Below, piece by piece: positions 37,496 through 50,342 of a DNA stretch of 64,000 nt (its first letter is position 1; every line of letters begins with the position of its first letter). The notes under the pieces were generated by a model. The model had not been told where the DNA came from, ran no database searches, and saw nothing but the letters and a program-made list of their open reading frames with translations. The stretch covers positions 68,788,501-68,852,500 of the forward strand of contig JAKSXM010000007.1 of the NCBI GenBank assembly GCA_022575985.1, given 5' to 3'. The stretch comes from Anagrus nilaparvatae. Taxonomy: Eukaryota > Arthropoda > Insecta > Hymenoptera > Mymaridae. The translations under genes and the position numbers were made by a program.

Positions 37496-38299
37496 TTTTT
37501 TAAACAAAAAAAGTGAAAAGTATATTTAAATAAATTTATTATTGTTGTTTTTTATTAGAATGTCTTATTAACACTATATCTTCTTTTATTATGTACTATT
37601 GTTATATATATACATGTGTAGATGTTATATATGGATACATTCAGGTAAAACTGATAAATCGAAATTTTTTAAATTAATTAATTTTTTTTTTTAGGTCTTC
37701 GATATATGATTTTTTTCATAATTGTCTCGAAATTTTATTGCTAGGCGTTTTTTAATTTTTATTCCATTTGTGATCTCCTTCTGGTTTATTTCCTAGCAAT
37801 TAAAAATTTTCAAAATAAAAGACATATTTCAACCTCGTCATTTATGTTTTTTTTAATTCTAAAATTTGCAGGTTTTGAGTCTCTGAAATTCACTTACAAA
37901 CGTAAATTAAAACTAAAAAATTAGCTATTATGGTGTCAAGTTTGCTTTTGGATTCCATAAAATACACAAATGAACAATTGTCTTTTTGCGACATCGTGTA
38001 AAATAAAACTCCAAAAATCGAGGGTTAGCCTAAAAAATTGATGACCTGTTCAAGTTTTTTCCTATATTCATTTGTTTCATTTCAAAATTGTCTATTGAAA
38101 ATAAAATTTATGGTATACCTATAGGTCTGATTTTTTGTACTTTGAGTCTTTTATGCAAATTACCTGTTCATAAGCAGATTCTACGCATTAATGTATTATT
38201 ATTATTTTTTGTTTTTGTTATTTCTTTTCAATTCATAAAAAGAATTGTCTTGCTAAGAAAATTTTATATTTTTGTTGCATAATAAAAATGGACAATTTG
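37496..38299. other. Region upstream of gene A
   Basis: Presumed promoter side of gene A. AT-rich with no motif I can single out. A short plus-strand open frame at 38088-38282 is AT-driven and not supported as a gene. Confidence 0.4.
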
Positions 38300-38545
38300 A
38301 ACTATATATACTTATGGCTAAAATTTGAAGAAAAAATAGTTATTTTTGAAACAAGAGGCAAAATATTGGTTTTGACTTTGCATGCAGTTGTATGCACGAG
38401 CGAGTGCAGACAACATGCAAAAGTCGAATCCCATATTTTGCCCCGTGATTTAAAACATAGTTTTACATACCTAGGGCAAAAAAGCAATCTCCCTAGGGTA
38501 GAAAATAGGCTTTTTTCCCCTAGATATCTAAAACTACATTTATTC
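38300..38545. repeat. Hairpin repeat, family H3
   Basis: Contains TGCATGCAGTTGTATGCACG, AGCGAGTGCAGACAACATGC and CTAGGGCAAAAAAGCAATCT, collinear with the modules at 33685-34196 and 42546-42670. Open frames on both strands here are a by-product of the repeat. Confidence 0.6.
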
Positions 38546-38849
38546 TACCTATATTCATAGTCAATATTGCTTCTTTACACTGAAAAAAATCCGCTTGCTG
38601 TTATCGAAATTTTTCAGTTTGCCGCAAGCTGATTTTGCGGTAACTGGATTTTTTTTGCGAAGAATTTTAACAATTATATTAAATGTTTTGAAATGGCTCC
38701 GTGCAAGATAAAATAGCTGTTTTTTATCGTAAAAATGAAAAATGTTTTGGTTTCCTTTTTTTTTCATTACAAAGTATTAAAATTTTTCTCGAAAGTAAAA
38801 TGAATTTTAAAGATTATATAAGCAGGTCAACCAGAATTTAAAATAGTGG

Positions 38850-39340
38850 CTGATTGATTGGAAGCGCAGTGTCAAGTATTTGGGAGTTACTCTCGATCGT
38901 CAATTAAATTTTTTTAAACATATCACAAATAAAAGAAATCAAACCTACGGTGTGATTGGCAAACTTATGGCGATATTAAAGTGTCTTTCCACATTAGGTG
39001 TAAAAATGGCCTACTTATTTTATATAAAATGCTCATTAGACTAGTTCTTACGCATGCTCCAGCCATCTGGGATAACACGTCCGACCATAGTCTTAATAAA
39101 CTACAAGTTATTAAAAATAAAGTACTTAAACTAATTACGAACGCTCCCATGTACACGAGACTGTTGAAAATTTATGAAGATCTAGACGTTGAAACCGTCA
39201 AGGAATACAACTAAGCTAGACAAAAATTTTTATGAAAAATGTAAGCATTCCAAATATCAGACTATCAGTAATATCGGTAGCTATTATTATCAAGGTACAA
39301 ATAAATATAAAATGCCAAAAGATTTTATTTTAGGATAAAT
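38850..39340 (+). pseudogene. Non-LTR retrotransposon RT fragment (jockey-like)
   Basis: The C-terminal part of a reverse transcriptase and its tail, in three frames. From 38862: VKYLGVTLDRQLNFFKHI and IGKLMAILKCLSTLGVK. After a shift near 39015-39025: MLIRLVLTHAPAIWDNTS and LQVIKNKVLKLITNAPMYTR. After another near 39210: NFYEKCKHSKYQTISNIG. The order of motifs (YLGVxLD, then APAIW, then LQxxQNKxLK) is that of jockey-clade elements. The 5' part is absent, as is usual for incomplete reverse transcription, and the two frameshifts show it is dead. Confidence 0.8.
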
Positions 39341-41740
39341 TAATTACCATTATTTTGTTTCAGTCAAAGGAAAAAAGACCTACTAAAATGCAGAATATAA
39401 CAATTAACTTATAATTTTGTTCTTTTAAGACCTATTTTCAACATAGGAGTAGCAGACAACTATTCTTTAATTATCAAAATCTTTTATCCATCCCTGTCCT
39501 ATAACTCCCACGCCTTTTATCTAAAAGTCGCATATAATTAAATTTCATTCAGGTTTTTTCCCACGTGGGGTTCTTGCCTGGTTATTCATGCTAACTATCA
39601 CCCGTCATATTTCTTCTAACTTCATGAAAGAATGTAAACGCATAATAATGCGACGCACTCAATACCTCTGAGTCAAGTTTGTTTCGTTTATAACGGAGAG
39701 GAGCAATGCATCCGCATACTTGTATGCAGGTGCTAGCGTCGCGCCTTCGGTAGTTGTTCCTCATGGAAAGTAGCGAAGAGGGGCTATTTTCTGCCTAAAA
39801 AAAATTAAAATAATGGAATGGATGGTTATAGCTATTTTAAGTTCGAATTTTGGGATAAGCCTTACAAACTTGGGAGACCTCTGAACTTGCTCTGCAAAGC
39901 CATCTGAAAACTTGTATTGCTTTCTCAACTACCCTTGCCTTGAAAGGCCTTTCGCAACGTTCTCTATAGGGATTAATTATAAAATTTGATGATGAAAAAT
40001 ACATACCCCTTTATAATCATTTTCTGCATATAATACTAATTAACAATAAGGGATGAAGATTTTAATCTTTCAAATATCGAAAATTTGTATTGGTGATCAG
40101 AATAAAATTAGTATCTAGATTTTGGAAAATTTTGAGTAATATCGGATGAAGTGAAGTTGATATTCCGAAAATGTTTTCTAAGTAACGTTTACAAACAAAA
40201 AGAATGCTCTAAATTGCAGATTACTATCCTCGTTTCGCGTGGTAATTTAATTTCGATTTGGGACATGCTTTACATTTCTGGCCATGTATCGTAATGTACT
40301 ATAACTTGTTTGACGCACGAAAGTTCCAAATAATTTCATGCTAAGTATTATGCACAAACTTTAAGCACGTTTAGTCATAAGAGTCTTTTAATCAATTTTA
40401 TTTTTTATATTTAATGTTTTATTCTGGACAAACTCGTATACTATTTAATTGCTGCATCATTGTGATATTATTTCGTACTTAAATATACTATTTACGATTT
40501 CTTTATTATATCCTCAATGCTATAATTGTTTATATAATATATGAATGATTGTATTTTTTTTAATCTTATAAGTCTTAGTAAGTCTTGTCAGCAAAAGCAT
40601 CGTTTTTAAGATATTCATTAATATTGCGATAAGGTGACTTGTAAACTCATTAACGCCGATAATGAGAGTATTGGAAGTGGTGAAGATTATTAACTTAAGT
40701 TGATGTTTTAAGTTGATGATTTATTTAAGCTATAACCTTTATATATACCCAAAAACACGGTCAAATGGGATAAAATGGGCAAAATTAATGAAAGTTATTG
40801 CTTTTTACCAATTTTAAAACTCTCCGCATCGGCGTTACTGGATTAATTAAGAAAATTTATTACATCATATTAATAATGAAATTTTAACCCAATAAGATGA
40901 ACAATTTAGAAAACATTCATCTAAAATTTTTCATTTACTTAGGTCTATATGAATAATTTATTTTTATTTTTTTTAAATTTATTTTTTAATAATTTTATCC
41001 ATATGTACATAATTTTTAATATAATTTAATTCTTATATAATTTAATTATAATGATAAATATCTTTCATTACTGATAATTTTTAAGATTATTTACTTTAAG
41101 TTTTTAACATTTTGTTATTCGCAGAACTGAGCAATTTTACATAATCGTGGTTTCCCAAATGTATGAAATATACTGTTTTGCCCCCCAAAAAACGTATTTG
41201 CCACTCCAAAAAATTTTCTAAAATCCCGCGCATGTCGTTTAGCCTTAAGAAAATTAAGCTTTTTGAGATAAGTTATATTCTAAGAAAATTTAGTAAACGG
41301 GTCTTTTTTAACTTACTCGTGGTTAACTTAACCATTTGGGTTGCCATTTGGACAATGTAAAATCGTTCACTTATACTAGTATTATTATCCAATTATTATC
41401 AGTTTGGGGCTGTTTAAAAAATACGTAACACTGCATACTGATATTGCCTTTTAAAAACCTATAGAAAAAATTAAGTAATATATCCAAAAAGAAAATAAAA
41501 TTACTGTTATAAAAAATAATATTATTTTTGGGCGGAAGAAATAATAAGACGAAAATTTTCACTATTTTTAAATTAAAAACAGTGAAATTAAGGAATAAAT
41601 AATAATAAATCCTTTAAAAACTAGAACTCCCATGTATAAGAATTAAGTACTGCGACAAAAAAAAACATTAACGTGCTTATATGCAAAAAAATCAAAATTT
41701 CACAATGGTTCTTGGAACCGAAATTCCTTTTTATAATTAA
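39341..41740. other. Spacer with repeat traces
   Basis: No gene recognised. 39560-39790 is GC-richer but has no readable frame. 40210-40310 carries an H1-like fragment (GGACATGCTTTACATTTCTG and a terminus near CGTAATGTACTATAA). The rest is AT-rich. Confidence 0.4.
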
Positions 41741-41847
41741 CGTTGAAAGTCAGGCTTTACGCTGAGTTACCGCGGTCTAAAGTGGGCTTTTCTTTGCAGT
41801 TCACAGATTCACCTTATAAGCACATATCGAAGGACCTTAGGAATAAC

Positions 41848-41965
41848 AATATGGTTATTCCTTATTCGCCGAGAGTAACAAAGACTCCGATATCTCGTAT
41901 ACTTTATACATTGAAATGTCAGCGTCTTTGCTACTCTCGGCGAATAACGCTGTTATTCCTAGGGA
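41848..41965. repeat. Imperfect hairpin, about 110 bp
   Basis: TTATTCGCCGAGAGTAACAA at 41861 pairs with TTGCTACTCTCGGCGAATAA at 41928-41947, with GGTTATTCC and GTTATTCCTAGGGACC motifs at the edges. It immediately precedes an H2 repeat. Function unknown. Confidence 0.5.
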
Positions 41966-41990
41966 CCGTCGATATAATCGTCATAATTTA

Positions 41991-42210
41991 AAAAATTTTT
42001 TTGCCCTCCCGGGCGTAAAACTCGTGTGTAAAGAATTTTCTGAACTCGTTCTACGCCTAGGTGGGCAAAAAATAGTGTAAGCACCATGGGCGAAATACTT
42101 TAGACACGAGCGTGAACACATTTCACTCGTGCCCGGCTTCGCCGAGCACTCGTGCTAGTGCTCACGCTAGTGCCGAAACTTTTACGCCCTTGATACTTAA
42201 TATACTATTA
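41991..42210. repeat. Hairpin repeat, family H2 (longest copy)
   Basis: Begins TTTTTTGCCCTCCCGGGCGT, includes the stem GCCCGGCTTCGCCGAGC with flanking CACTCGTG and CTCACGCTAGTG, and ends GATACTTAATATACTATTA. It is the best-preserved member of the family also seen at 4829-4934 and 6201-6366. Confidence 0.65.
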
Positions 42211-42275
42211 CATATCTAGGGCAAAAAAAGCCTATTTTCTGCCCTAGGGAGGCGGCTATTTTGCCCATTATATGT

Positions 42276-42545
42276 AATAGTACATTTTTAACCAAGGGAG
42301 CATTTCGGCCCGCTAGGAAGAAATAGTACATTTTTAACCAAGGGAGCAAAAAAAAAGAATGGCCCAGATCGCATGGTAATTAACATCCGAGGCGAAGCCG
42401 AGGATGGTAAACTGCGATCTGGGGTATTTTTTTTATTGTTCCCATGGACAAAACGAAATTTTTCTTTCTCAGTGGGGTGAAAACGCGTTTTTTTCGATCT
42501 CGTTGCGGGGCGAAAAAAGTGTTTTCGGCCCGCTAGGAAGAAAAA
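42276..42545. repeat. Hairpin repeat, family H1
   Basis: Begins AATAGTACATTTTTAACCAA; this start is duplicated about 49 bases further on (42325). Contains the stem CCGAGGCGAAGCCGAGG flanked by CAGATCGCA and TGCGATCTGGGG. Abuts an H3 module on its right and follows an H2 copy, so three hairpin families lie side by side. Confidence 0.6.
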
Positions 42546-42670
42546 CTATATTTTAGAACACGGGATAAAATATGGGGTTCGACTTTTGCATGCTGTCTGC
42601 ACTCGCTCGCTACGCCCCCTCGTGCACACAACTGCATGCAAAGCCAAAACCAATATTTTATCGCTTGTTT
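42546..42670. repeat. Hairpin repeat, family H3
   Basis: Contains GACTTTTGCATGCTGTCTGC, CTCGCTCGCTACGCCCCCTC and CAACTGCATGCAAAGCC, collinear with 33835-33905 and 38370-38450 in reverse orientation. Confidence 0.55.
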
Positions 42671-42777
42671 AATAAATAGCTATTAATTGTTATCGTCACA
42701 TTTCTTCACGCATGTAGGAGTTTTCGAATTTTTACGCGGTGTTGGATTGCCATGCATGGATGGGTTTTTATCGTAAA

Positions 42778-43215
42778 ATTGGTGTTACGTATTTTTTGAA
42801 CACCCCTTTGTATACTTAATGTACTTTTAACATGGAACATTTTTATAGGGAGGGTTTGTCCAAAAGGTTTGGAAATCGAGGGGGGGGGTCAAATGAGACT
42901 TAGAATAATTAGTAGACTTTGAATAATCTGAGCTTAACGACTTAGGATAATACAGGTCTATGGACTTAGAATAAAATCGATTTAGGGACATGGAATAATT
43001 CAGTTTTAGGGATTGGAATAATATCGATTAAGGGACTTAGAATAATTCAGGTTTAGGGAATCAAAATAGTTTGGGTTTAGAATCTTAACAGCTAGTAACC
43101 TGATAATTACAAATTATAGAATTAGAAAATTTTATTGTAATGTTGAGTAACATTTGTATTATACCTAGTCCTCAGCTGGAAGTAAACATGTTCCATGCAT
43201 TTACGTTGTGTTTAC
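42778..43215. repeat. Direct repeat D, copy 1
   Basis: About 430 bp related to 44698-45142 in the same orientation. Shared parts include TTTATAGGGAGGG near the start, a run of degenerate short repeats like GGGACTTAGAATAATTC (about 35-40 bp period), and AAACATGTTCCATGCATTTA at the end. The two copies enclose about 1.5 kb. A trace of the short repeat also occurs at 36180-36230. Confidence 0.65.
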
Positions 43216-43975
43216 ACAAACCGATTATAAGTTTTTTAAAATAGTTTTTAAGATATCGCTTTTCGAAGATAATGATAAAAATTGACTTTTTTTAAAAATC
43301 CTGATATTGAAACTTTGTTTCAAATTTTAAAGGGACGATTAAAGAATTTTTGAAAACTTGAAGCTGGTAAAAAATTTTTGAGACCTATAAAACCCATTTT
43401 TGTCAAAAATTACAATTTTGGCAGCAATTTAACATTCAATTTATTGATTATAACAGTAAGAGAATTACTGATAAAAAAAAACGTCTTACGAGGCTTGAAA
43501 GTTGATACTTATATACAAAAATTAGACCAATTACATGTATTTTGGTTACGTTGTAAGGTTGCTGTGTTCAGTTCTTACATTGAATAATAAAAAAATAACC
43601 TATTTAATAACATTTAGCTCTGAGTTTCAAGGCCCAAAAATTCCATTGGCATAAACAGAGGGTGGTCGGCGTGTTTTTTCAACATAATAAACTTAGGTAT
43701 CTATTACCTTTTCACGGAAAAAAATTCTAAGTTGTATTGACAAATAACTTTGTTGAAATATGCCAACAAAGTATTTGTTGAATTGTCATAGTTACTTAGT
43801 TGATTCAAACAGAGTGAAAATTTTATTTAAAAAAAATTATTTTTTTATTTTTTTTTTATTTTTTTAAATTAATTATTTTTTTTTTATAATTATTTTTTTA
43901 TATTTATTTATGTACTTATAGGTATATATTTATTAATTTAAAATCTGTTAAAAAAAACCGAAGAAAAATTTTGAC

Positions 43976-44048
43976 TGCTACTGGGATCGAACTGAGTATT
44001 GCGGCTTCCGAGACTGCGTGATTATCCATTCTGCTAACAGGACAGTTG
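43976..44048 (-). repeat. tRNA-like sequence, probably SINE or tRNA relic
   Basis: On the minus strand an A-box-like TTAGCAGAATGGATAATC and a B-box-like AGTTCGATCCC lie at tRNA spacing. Acceptor stem pairing is poor, so an active tRNA is unlikely. Strongly T-rich sequence follows downstream on the minus-strand side, compatible with a SINE tail. Confidence 0.5.
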
Positions 44049-44697
44049 TATTTAATAAAAAAATTTTAAGTACTATATATGTTACAGATAATAATTTTCG
44101 AAATTATATGCAGAGTAAATTATACATACCCAGCGAAATGCATATTTAAAAATAATAGTTAAAACTATCATAAATAATTTTTAGGAAATCCCATTTCTTT
44201 ATTATAATAATAATGAATAATAATATAAACAAAAGCCGCTGCTGAAGAACATGTTTCGACTTGTCGCCGGCCGCGGTGTTAAATACATAAAAGGATAGAA
44301 AGAGAAAGAATGAATAAATATTTTAATATAAAAGAAAAAGCATTGACCTAACTATTAAAATTAATCATATTAATGTTGTAGGTTGTTGGTTTATCTAACA
44401 CTATGTTGATTCAACAAAGATTTAAGTGGTTAACTTAACAATTTTAATTTTGCTTGAATCAACAAAGTATTTGTTGGTTTAATGTTTTTATTTGACAATT
44501 CAACGTTTAATCTTTCCATTCAACAAACTTACAATACTAATCATATTTCAGTTACGTAATACGTTTAGTTTGTCTTATATTTTTTTTACGTGTTGGTGTA
44601 ATTTGGTGTTCCCAATTTAGTGAACCTTCCTAGTAACTACTTCTTATCTAAATCCAAATCCGGGGTATAAAATGACTGGAAATTAGAGGGAAAATCC

Positions 44698-45142
44698 TTA
44701 CATCAGCATAAAGTATCCCTTTTAACATGGAATCTGTTTATAGGGAGGGGTATCTTAGGAATGTGAAAATCAAGGGGGGAGGTCCTATAGGGGGATCGGA
44801 CAATCGGTCAAATGTGTCCGATTTAAGGGATAGGGGTCAAAAGGATCTTAGAATAATTTTCATTTAGGGGCTTATAAGACAATCCGGGTTTAGGGACTTG
44901 TAATAATTCGTGTTAAGGGACTTAAAATATTTTCGTTTTAGCAACTTAGAGTAACACGATGAATAATACGGGTATAGAGAATCAGAATAATTTGGGTTTA
45001 GAATCTTAACATCTAGTAAAGGTGTTAATTACAAATTATAGAAATTGCAAATTGTATTGAGTTTTTACATAAAGTTTATGCATTATACCCAGGCTGTAGT
45101 AAACATGTTCCATGCATTTAGATTGTGTTAACATAAACCAGT
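44698..45142. repeat. Direct repeat D, copy 2
   Basis: Second copy of the 42778-43215 repeat, with the same short internal repeats and the same end (CATGTTCCATGCATTTAGAT). The foldback element at 45172 begins 30 bases beyond it. Confidence 0.65.
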
Positions 45143-45162
45143 TAATTTTTAAGAGGTTTATG

Positions 45163-45171
45163 CAATATTTT
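45163..45171. repeat. 9-bp target duplication, left copy
   Basis: CAATATTTT directly before the foldback element that starts ATGAACATCACG. The identical 9 bases follow its other end at 49490-49498. Confidence 0.85.
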
Positions 45172-48100
45172 ATGAACATCACGCTACCGTCCAAAAGTAC
45201 CATCCAAAATTTTTGACGTAATACGTAAGGGAAAAAAAGTATATCTTTACCGATTCTTTACAAAAGTTAATAAATAATAAAAATTAAAGTAATAAAACTA
45301 ACAAAAATTAAGGTAACAATAAATAAATAATTAAAAAGAATATATATTTGGCCAATAAATGTTATAAACAATTGACTTGTTAATTAACAAATAGAAATTC
45401 GGGTTAACGCCGTTAAATTTTTCAAAAATTCTTTTTTTATCTGGTAGGTAAAATAAATAATAACATTTTGGCACTATGCTCAAAGTTCTAGAATTGACCG
45501 GCTAATTGTTATAAACAATTACGTTAATTAACAAATAGAATTTCGGGTCAACGCCGTTAAATTTTTGAAAAATTCTTTATTTATCTGGTAGGTAAAATAA
45601 ATAATAACATTTTGGCACTATTTTCAAAGTTCTAGAATTGACTGGCTAATTGTTATAAACAATGACCTTAATTAACAAATAGGAATTCGGGTCAACGCAG
45701 TTAAATTTTTCAAAAATTCTTTTTTTATCTGGTAGGTAAAATAAATAATAACATTTTGGCACTATGCTCAAAGTTCTAGAATTGACCGGCTAATTGTTAT
45801 AAACAATTACCTTAATAAACAAATAGAAATTCGGGTCACCGCCGTTAAATTTTTGAAAAATTCTTTTTTTATCTGGTAGGTACAATTAATATTAATCTTT
45901 TGGCACCATGGTCAAAGTTCTAGAATGGACCGGCTAATTGTTATAAACAATTACCTTAATAAACAAATAGAAATTCGGGTCACCGCCGTTAAATTTTTGA
46001 AAAATTCTTTTTTTATCTGGTAGGTACAATAAATATTAAAATTTTGGCACTATGCTCAAAGTTCTAGAATGGATCGGCTAATTGTTATAAACAATTACCT
46101 TAGTAAACAAATAGAAATTCGGGTCACCGCCGTTAAATTTTTCAAAAATTCTTTTTTTATCTGGTAGGTAAAATAAATAATAACATTTTGGCACTATGCT
46201 CAAAGTTCTAGAATGGACCGGCTAATTGTTATAAACAATTATCTTAATTAACAAATAGACATTTGGGTCAAGACCGTTAAATTTTTGAAAAATTATTTTT
46301 TTATTTTATTAATATATTTTTTAGTAACAATTTGGCACCATTCTCAAAGTTCTAGAATTGACCGGCTAATTGTTATAAACAATTAACTTAATTAACAAAT
46401 AGAATTTCGGGTCAACGCCGTTATATTTTTCAAAAATTCTTTTTTTATTTTATTATTATATTTTTTAGTAACAATTTGGCACCATTCTCAAAGTTCTAGA
46501 ATGGACCGGCTAATTGTTATAAACAATTACCTTAATTAACATATAGAAATTTGGGTCACCGCCGTTAAATTTTTTATAAATTCTTTTTTTTTCTGGTAGG
46601 TAAAATAAATAATAACATTTTGGCACTATGCTCAAAGTTCTAGAATTGACCGGCTAATTGTTATAAACAATTACCTTAATTAACAAATAGAAATTCGGGT
46701 CAACGCCGTTAAATTTTTGAAAAATTCTTTTTTTATTTTATTATTATATTTTTTAGTAACAATTTGGCACCATTCTCAAAGTTCTAGAATGGACCGGCTA
46801 ATTGTTATAAACAATTAACTTAATTAACAAATAGAAATTTATTTATAACATTTAGCCGGTCCATTCTAGAATTTTGGGAAAGGTGACAAAATGCTAATAC
46901 ATAATATAAAAATAATATAAAAAAAGAATTTTTCAAAAATTTAACGGCTGTGACCCAAATGTCTATTTGTTTATTAAGGTAATTGTTTATAACAATTAGC
47001 CGGTCCATTCTAGAACTTTGAGAATGGTGCCGAATTGTTAATAAATGTTATAACAATAAAATAAAAAAAGAATTTTAAAAAAATTTTACGGTCTTGACCC
47101 AAATGTCTATTTGTTAATTAAGATAATTGTTTATAACAATTAGCCGGTCCATTCTAGAACTTTGAGCATAGTGCCAAAATGTTATTATTTATTTTACCTA
47201 CCAGATAAAAAAAGGATTTTTGAAAAATTTAACGGCGGTGACCCGAATTTCTATTTGTTTATTAAGGTAATTGTTTATAACAATTAGTCGGTCCATTCTA
47301 GAACTTTGAGAATGGTGCCGAATTGTTAATAAATGTTATAACAATAAAATAAAAAAAGAATTTTAAAAAAATTTTACGGTCTTGACCCAAATGTCTATTT
47401 GTTTATTAAGTTAATTGTTTATAACAATTAGCCGGTCCATTCTAGAACTTTGACCATGGTGCCAAAAGATTAATATTAATTGTACCTACCAGAAAAAAAA
47501 AGAATTTTTGAAAAATTTAACGGCGTTGACCCGAAATTCTATTTGTTAATTAAGGTAATTGTTTATAACAATTAGCCGGTCAATTCTAGAACTTTGAGAA
47601 TGGTGCCAAATTGTTACTAAAAAATATAATAATAAAATAAAAAAATAATTTTTCAAAAATTTAACGGCGTTGACCCGAAATTCAATTTGTTAATTAACGT
47701 CATTGTTTATAACAATTATCCGGTCAATTCTAGAACTTTGAGCATAGTGCCAAATTGTTAATAAATGTTATAACAATAAAATAAAAAAAGAATTTTTCAA
47801 AAATTTAACGGCGGTGGCCCGAATTTCTATTTGTTTATTAAGGTAATTGTTTATAACAATTAGCCGGTCCATTCTAGAACTTTGAGAATGGTGCCGAATT
47901 GTTAATAAATGTTATAACAATAAAATAAAAAAAGAATTTTAAAAAAATTTTACGGTCTTGACCCAAATGTCTATTTGTTAATTAAGATAATTGTTTATAA
48001 CAATTAGCCGGTCCATTCTAGAACTTTGAGCATAGTGCCAAAATGTTATTATTTATTTTACCTACCAGATAAAAAAAGGATTTTTGAAAAATTTAACGGC

Positions 48101-49489
48101 GGTGACCCGAATTTCTATTTGTTTATTAAGGTAATTGTTTATAACAATTAGCCGGTCAATTCTAGAACTTTGAGAATGGTGCCAAATTGTTACTAAAAAA
48201 TATAATAATAAAATAAAAAAATAATTTTTCAAAAATTTAACGGCGTTGACCCGAAATTCTATTTGTTTATTAAGTTAATTGATTATAACAATTAGCCGGT
48301 CCATTCTAGAACTTTGACCATGGTGCCAAAAGATTAATATTAATTGTACCTACCAGAAAAAAAAAGAATTTTTGAAAAATTTAACGGCGTTGACCCGAAA
48401 TTCTATTTGTTAATTAAGGTAATTGTTTATAACAATTAGCCGGTCAATTCTAGAACTTTGAGAATGGTGCCAAATTGTTACTAAAAAATATAATAATAAA
48501 ATAAAAAAATAATTTTTCAAAAATTTAACGGCGTTGGCCCGAAATTCTATTTGTTAATTAACGTAATTGTTTATAACAATTAGCCGGTCAATTCTAGAAT
48601 TTTGAAAATAGTGCCAAAATGTTATTATTTATTTTACCTACCAGATAAATAAAGAATTTTTCAAAAATTTAACGGCGTTGACCCGAAATTCTATTTGTTA
48701 ATTAACGTAATTGTTTATAACAATTAGCCGGTCAATTCTAGAACTTTGAGCATAGTGCCAAAATGTTATTATTTATTTTACCTACCAGATAAAAAAAGAA
48801 TTTTTCAAAAATTTAACGGCGTTGACCCGAAATTCTATTTGTTAATTAACGTAATTGTTTATAACAATTAGCCGTTCAATTCTAGAACTTTGAGCATAGT
48901 GCCAAAATGTTATTATTTATTTTACCTACCAGATAAAAAAAGAATTTTTCAAAAATTTAACGGCGTTGACCCGAAATTCTATTTGTTAATTAACGTAATT
49001 GTTTATAACAATTAGCCGGTCAATTCTAGAACTTTGAAAATAGTGCCAAAATGTTATTATTTATTTTACCTACCAGATAAATAAAGAATTTTTCAAAAAT
49101 TTAACGGCGTTGACCCGAAATTCTATTTGTTAATTAACGTAATTGTTTATAACAATTAGCCGGTCAATTCTAGAACTTTGAGCATAGTGCCAAAATGTTA
49201 TTATTTATTTTACCTACCAGATAAAAAAAGAATTTTTGAAAAATTTAACGGCGTTAACCCGAATTTCTATTTGTTAATTAACAAGTCAATTGTTTATAAC
49301 ATTTATTGGCCAAATATATATTCTTTTTAATTATTTATTTATTGTTACCTTAATTTTTGTTATTTTTGTTACTTTGATTTTTATTATTTATTAACTTTTG
49401 TAAAGACTCGGTAAAGATATACTTTTTTTCCCTTACGTATTACGTCAAAAATTTTGGATGGTACTTTTGGACGGTAGCGTGATGTTCAT
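45172..49489. mobile_element. Foldback (FB/MULE-like) element with tandem-repeat arms
   Basis: A 4.3 kb element with terminal inverted repeats of about 200 bp (start ATGAACATCACGCTACCGTC, mirrored at the right end). Inside are tandem units of about 145 bp (AAAGTTCTAGAATNGACCGG, CTAATTGTTATAAACAATTA, then CGCCGTTAAATTT). About 10 units run in one orientation to near 46840, then about 16 in the other to about 49290. Within the right arm larger blocks are re-duplicated (47020-47330 resembles 47870-48170). The flanks are a perfect 9-bp duplication. Drosophila FB elements have the same plan (repeat-built inverted arms, 9-bp duplications) and belong to the MULE group. No transposase is present, so this copy is non-autonomous. 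Confidence 0.9.
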
Positions 49490-49498
49490 CAATATTTT
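49490..49498. repeat. 9-bp target duplication, right copy
   Basis: CAATATTTT, identical to 45163-45171. Confidence 0.85.
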
Positions 49499-50342
49499 GT
49501 AATTGCAGCTAACATGATCAAACAAATTCCAGTTTTTCAAGAATAATAAATTATAAGGTTTATTAGATAATGTGTCAAATTTGGGATATTTGGGCTAAAT
49601 TTAGGGTGCAAAACTACCCCGAAAATAAGCAAAATTGAATAAACATATGGTAGGCTTAGTTTTGTTTACTTTCTTTTTGGAATCAAGTATTTATTGTATT
49701 TTGACCATCTTGGGGGGCTGAAAAATTTTTTCGTATTTTTAATTTTGCTATTTTTTTGGTTAAAAAATGAAAAGTTAGAAGAAAAAAAAATTTAAAACGT
49801 TTTTTTTCATTATTATAACATTTATAGTTATTTATTATTATTTTTATTATTTTTTTTTATTATTATTATTTTTTTTATTCAAGTTATTTAATTTTAAGTA
49901 TCAAAATTTTTGTTTTTATATAATTACACAAGTAGCTTTGTTTAAAATCTCCATAGACAAAATATAAATATTTAAAATAGCTTCAGTTAGTTGTAAGACA
50001 AATAAAAGTCTAAACAGACATAATTTTAATGTTAAAAAATATATTCAAATGTTTTAAATAAATTTAATTTAAGTATAATACAAACCTTATGATAGGAATT
50101 TATTCCTGAAACTAGTCGTCTAATTATTATACAAAAACAAGTTGTAAAAAGAAGGATCAATAAATAAATTAAAATAAAAGTTGTTTTAATTTAATTAATT
50201 TAAAATATCATTTAAATTTAAGCGTATCTTTCAAAGTGCAATAATATATTTTATGAATAGTTTCAAAATAATAACAAACCAAATACAGATTATTATATTT
50301 TATTTCTTATTTAATTGCTGCATCATGATGATACAGTTAGTG
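49499..50342. other. AT-rich spacer
   Basis: Includes an (ATT)-rich tract at about 49810-49885. No gene recognised. Confidence 0.5.

Noticed and set aside
43976..44048. Functional tRNA gene
   Set aside because: A and B boxes are visible, but acceptor and anticodon stems do not pair properly. The same holds at 53570-53643 and 61478-61549, the last being clearly a SINE head.
45172..45210. Tc1/mariner terminus, suggested by CCAAAAGTA next to the end
   Set aside because: The element is not flanked by TA and has a clear 9-bp duplication.
45340..49300. Regular repeats that could be taken for a CRISPR array
   Set aside because: Units of about 145 bp are repeated throughout with no unique spacers, flip orientation halfway, and lie within transposon ends.
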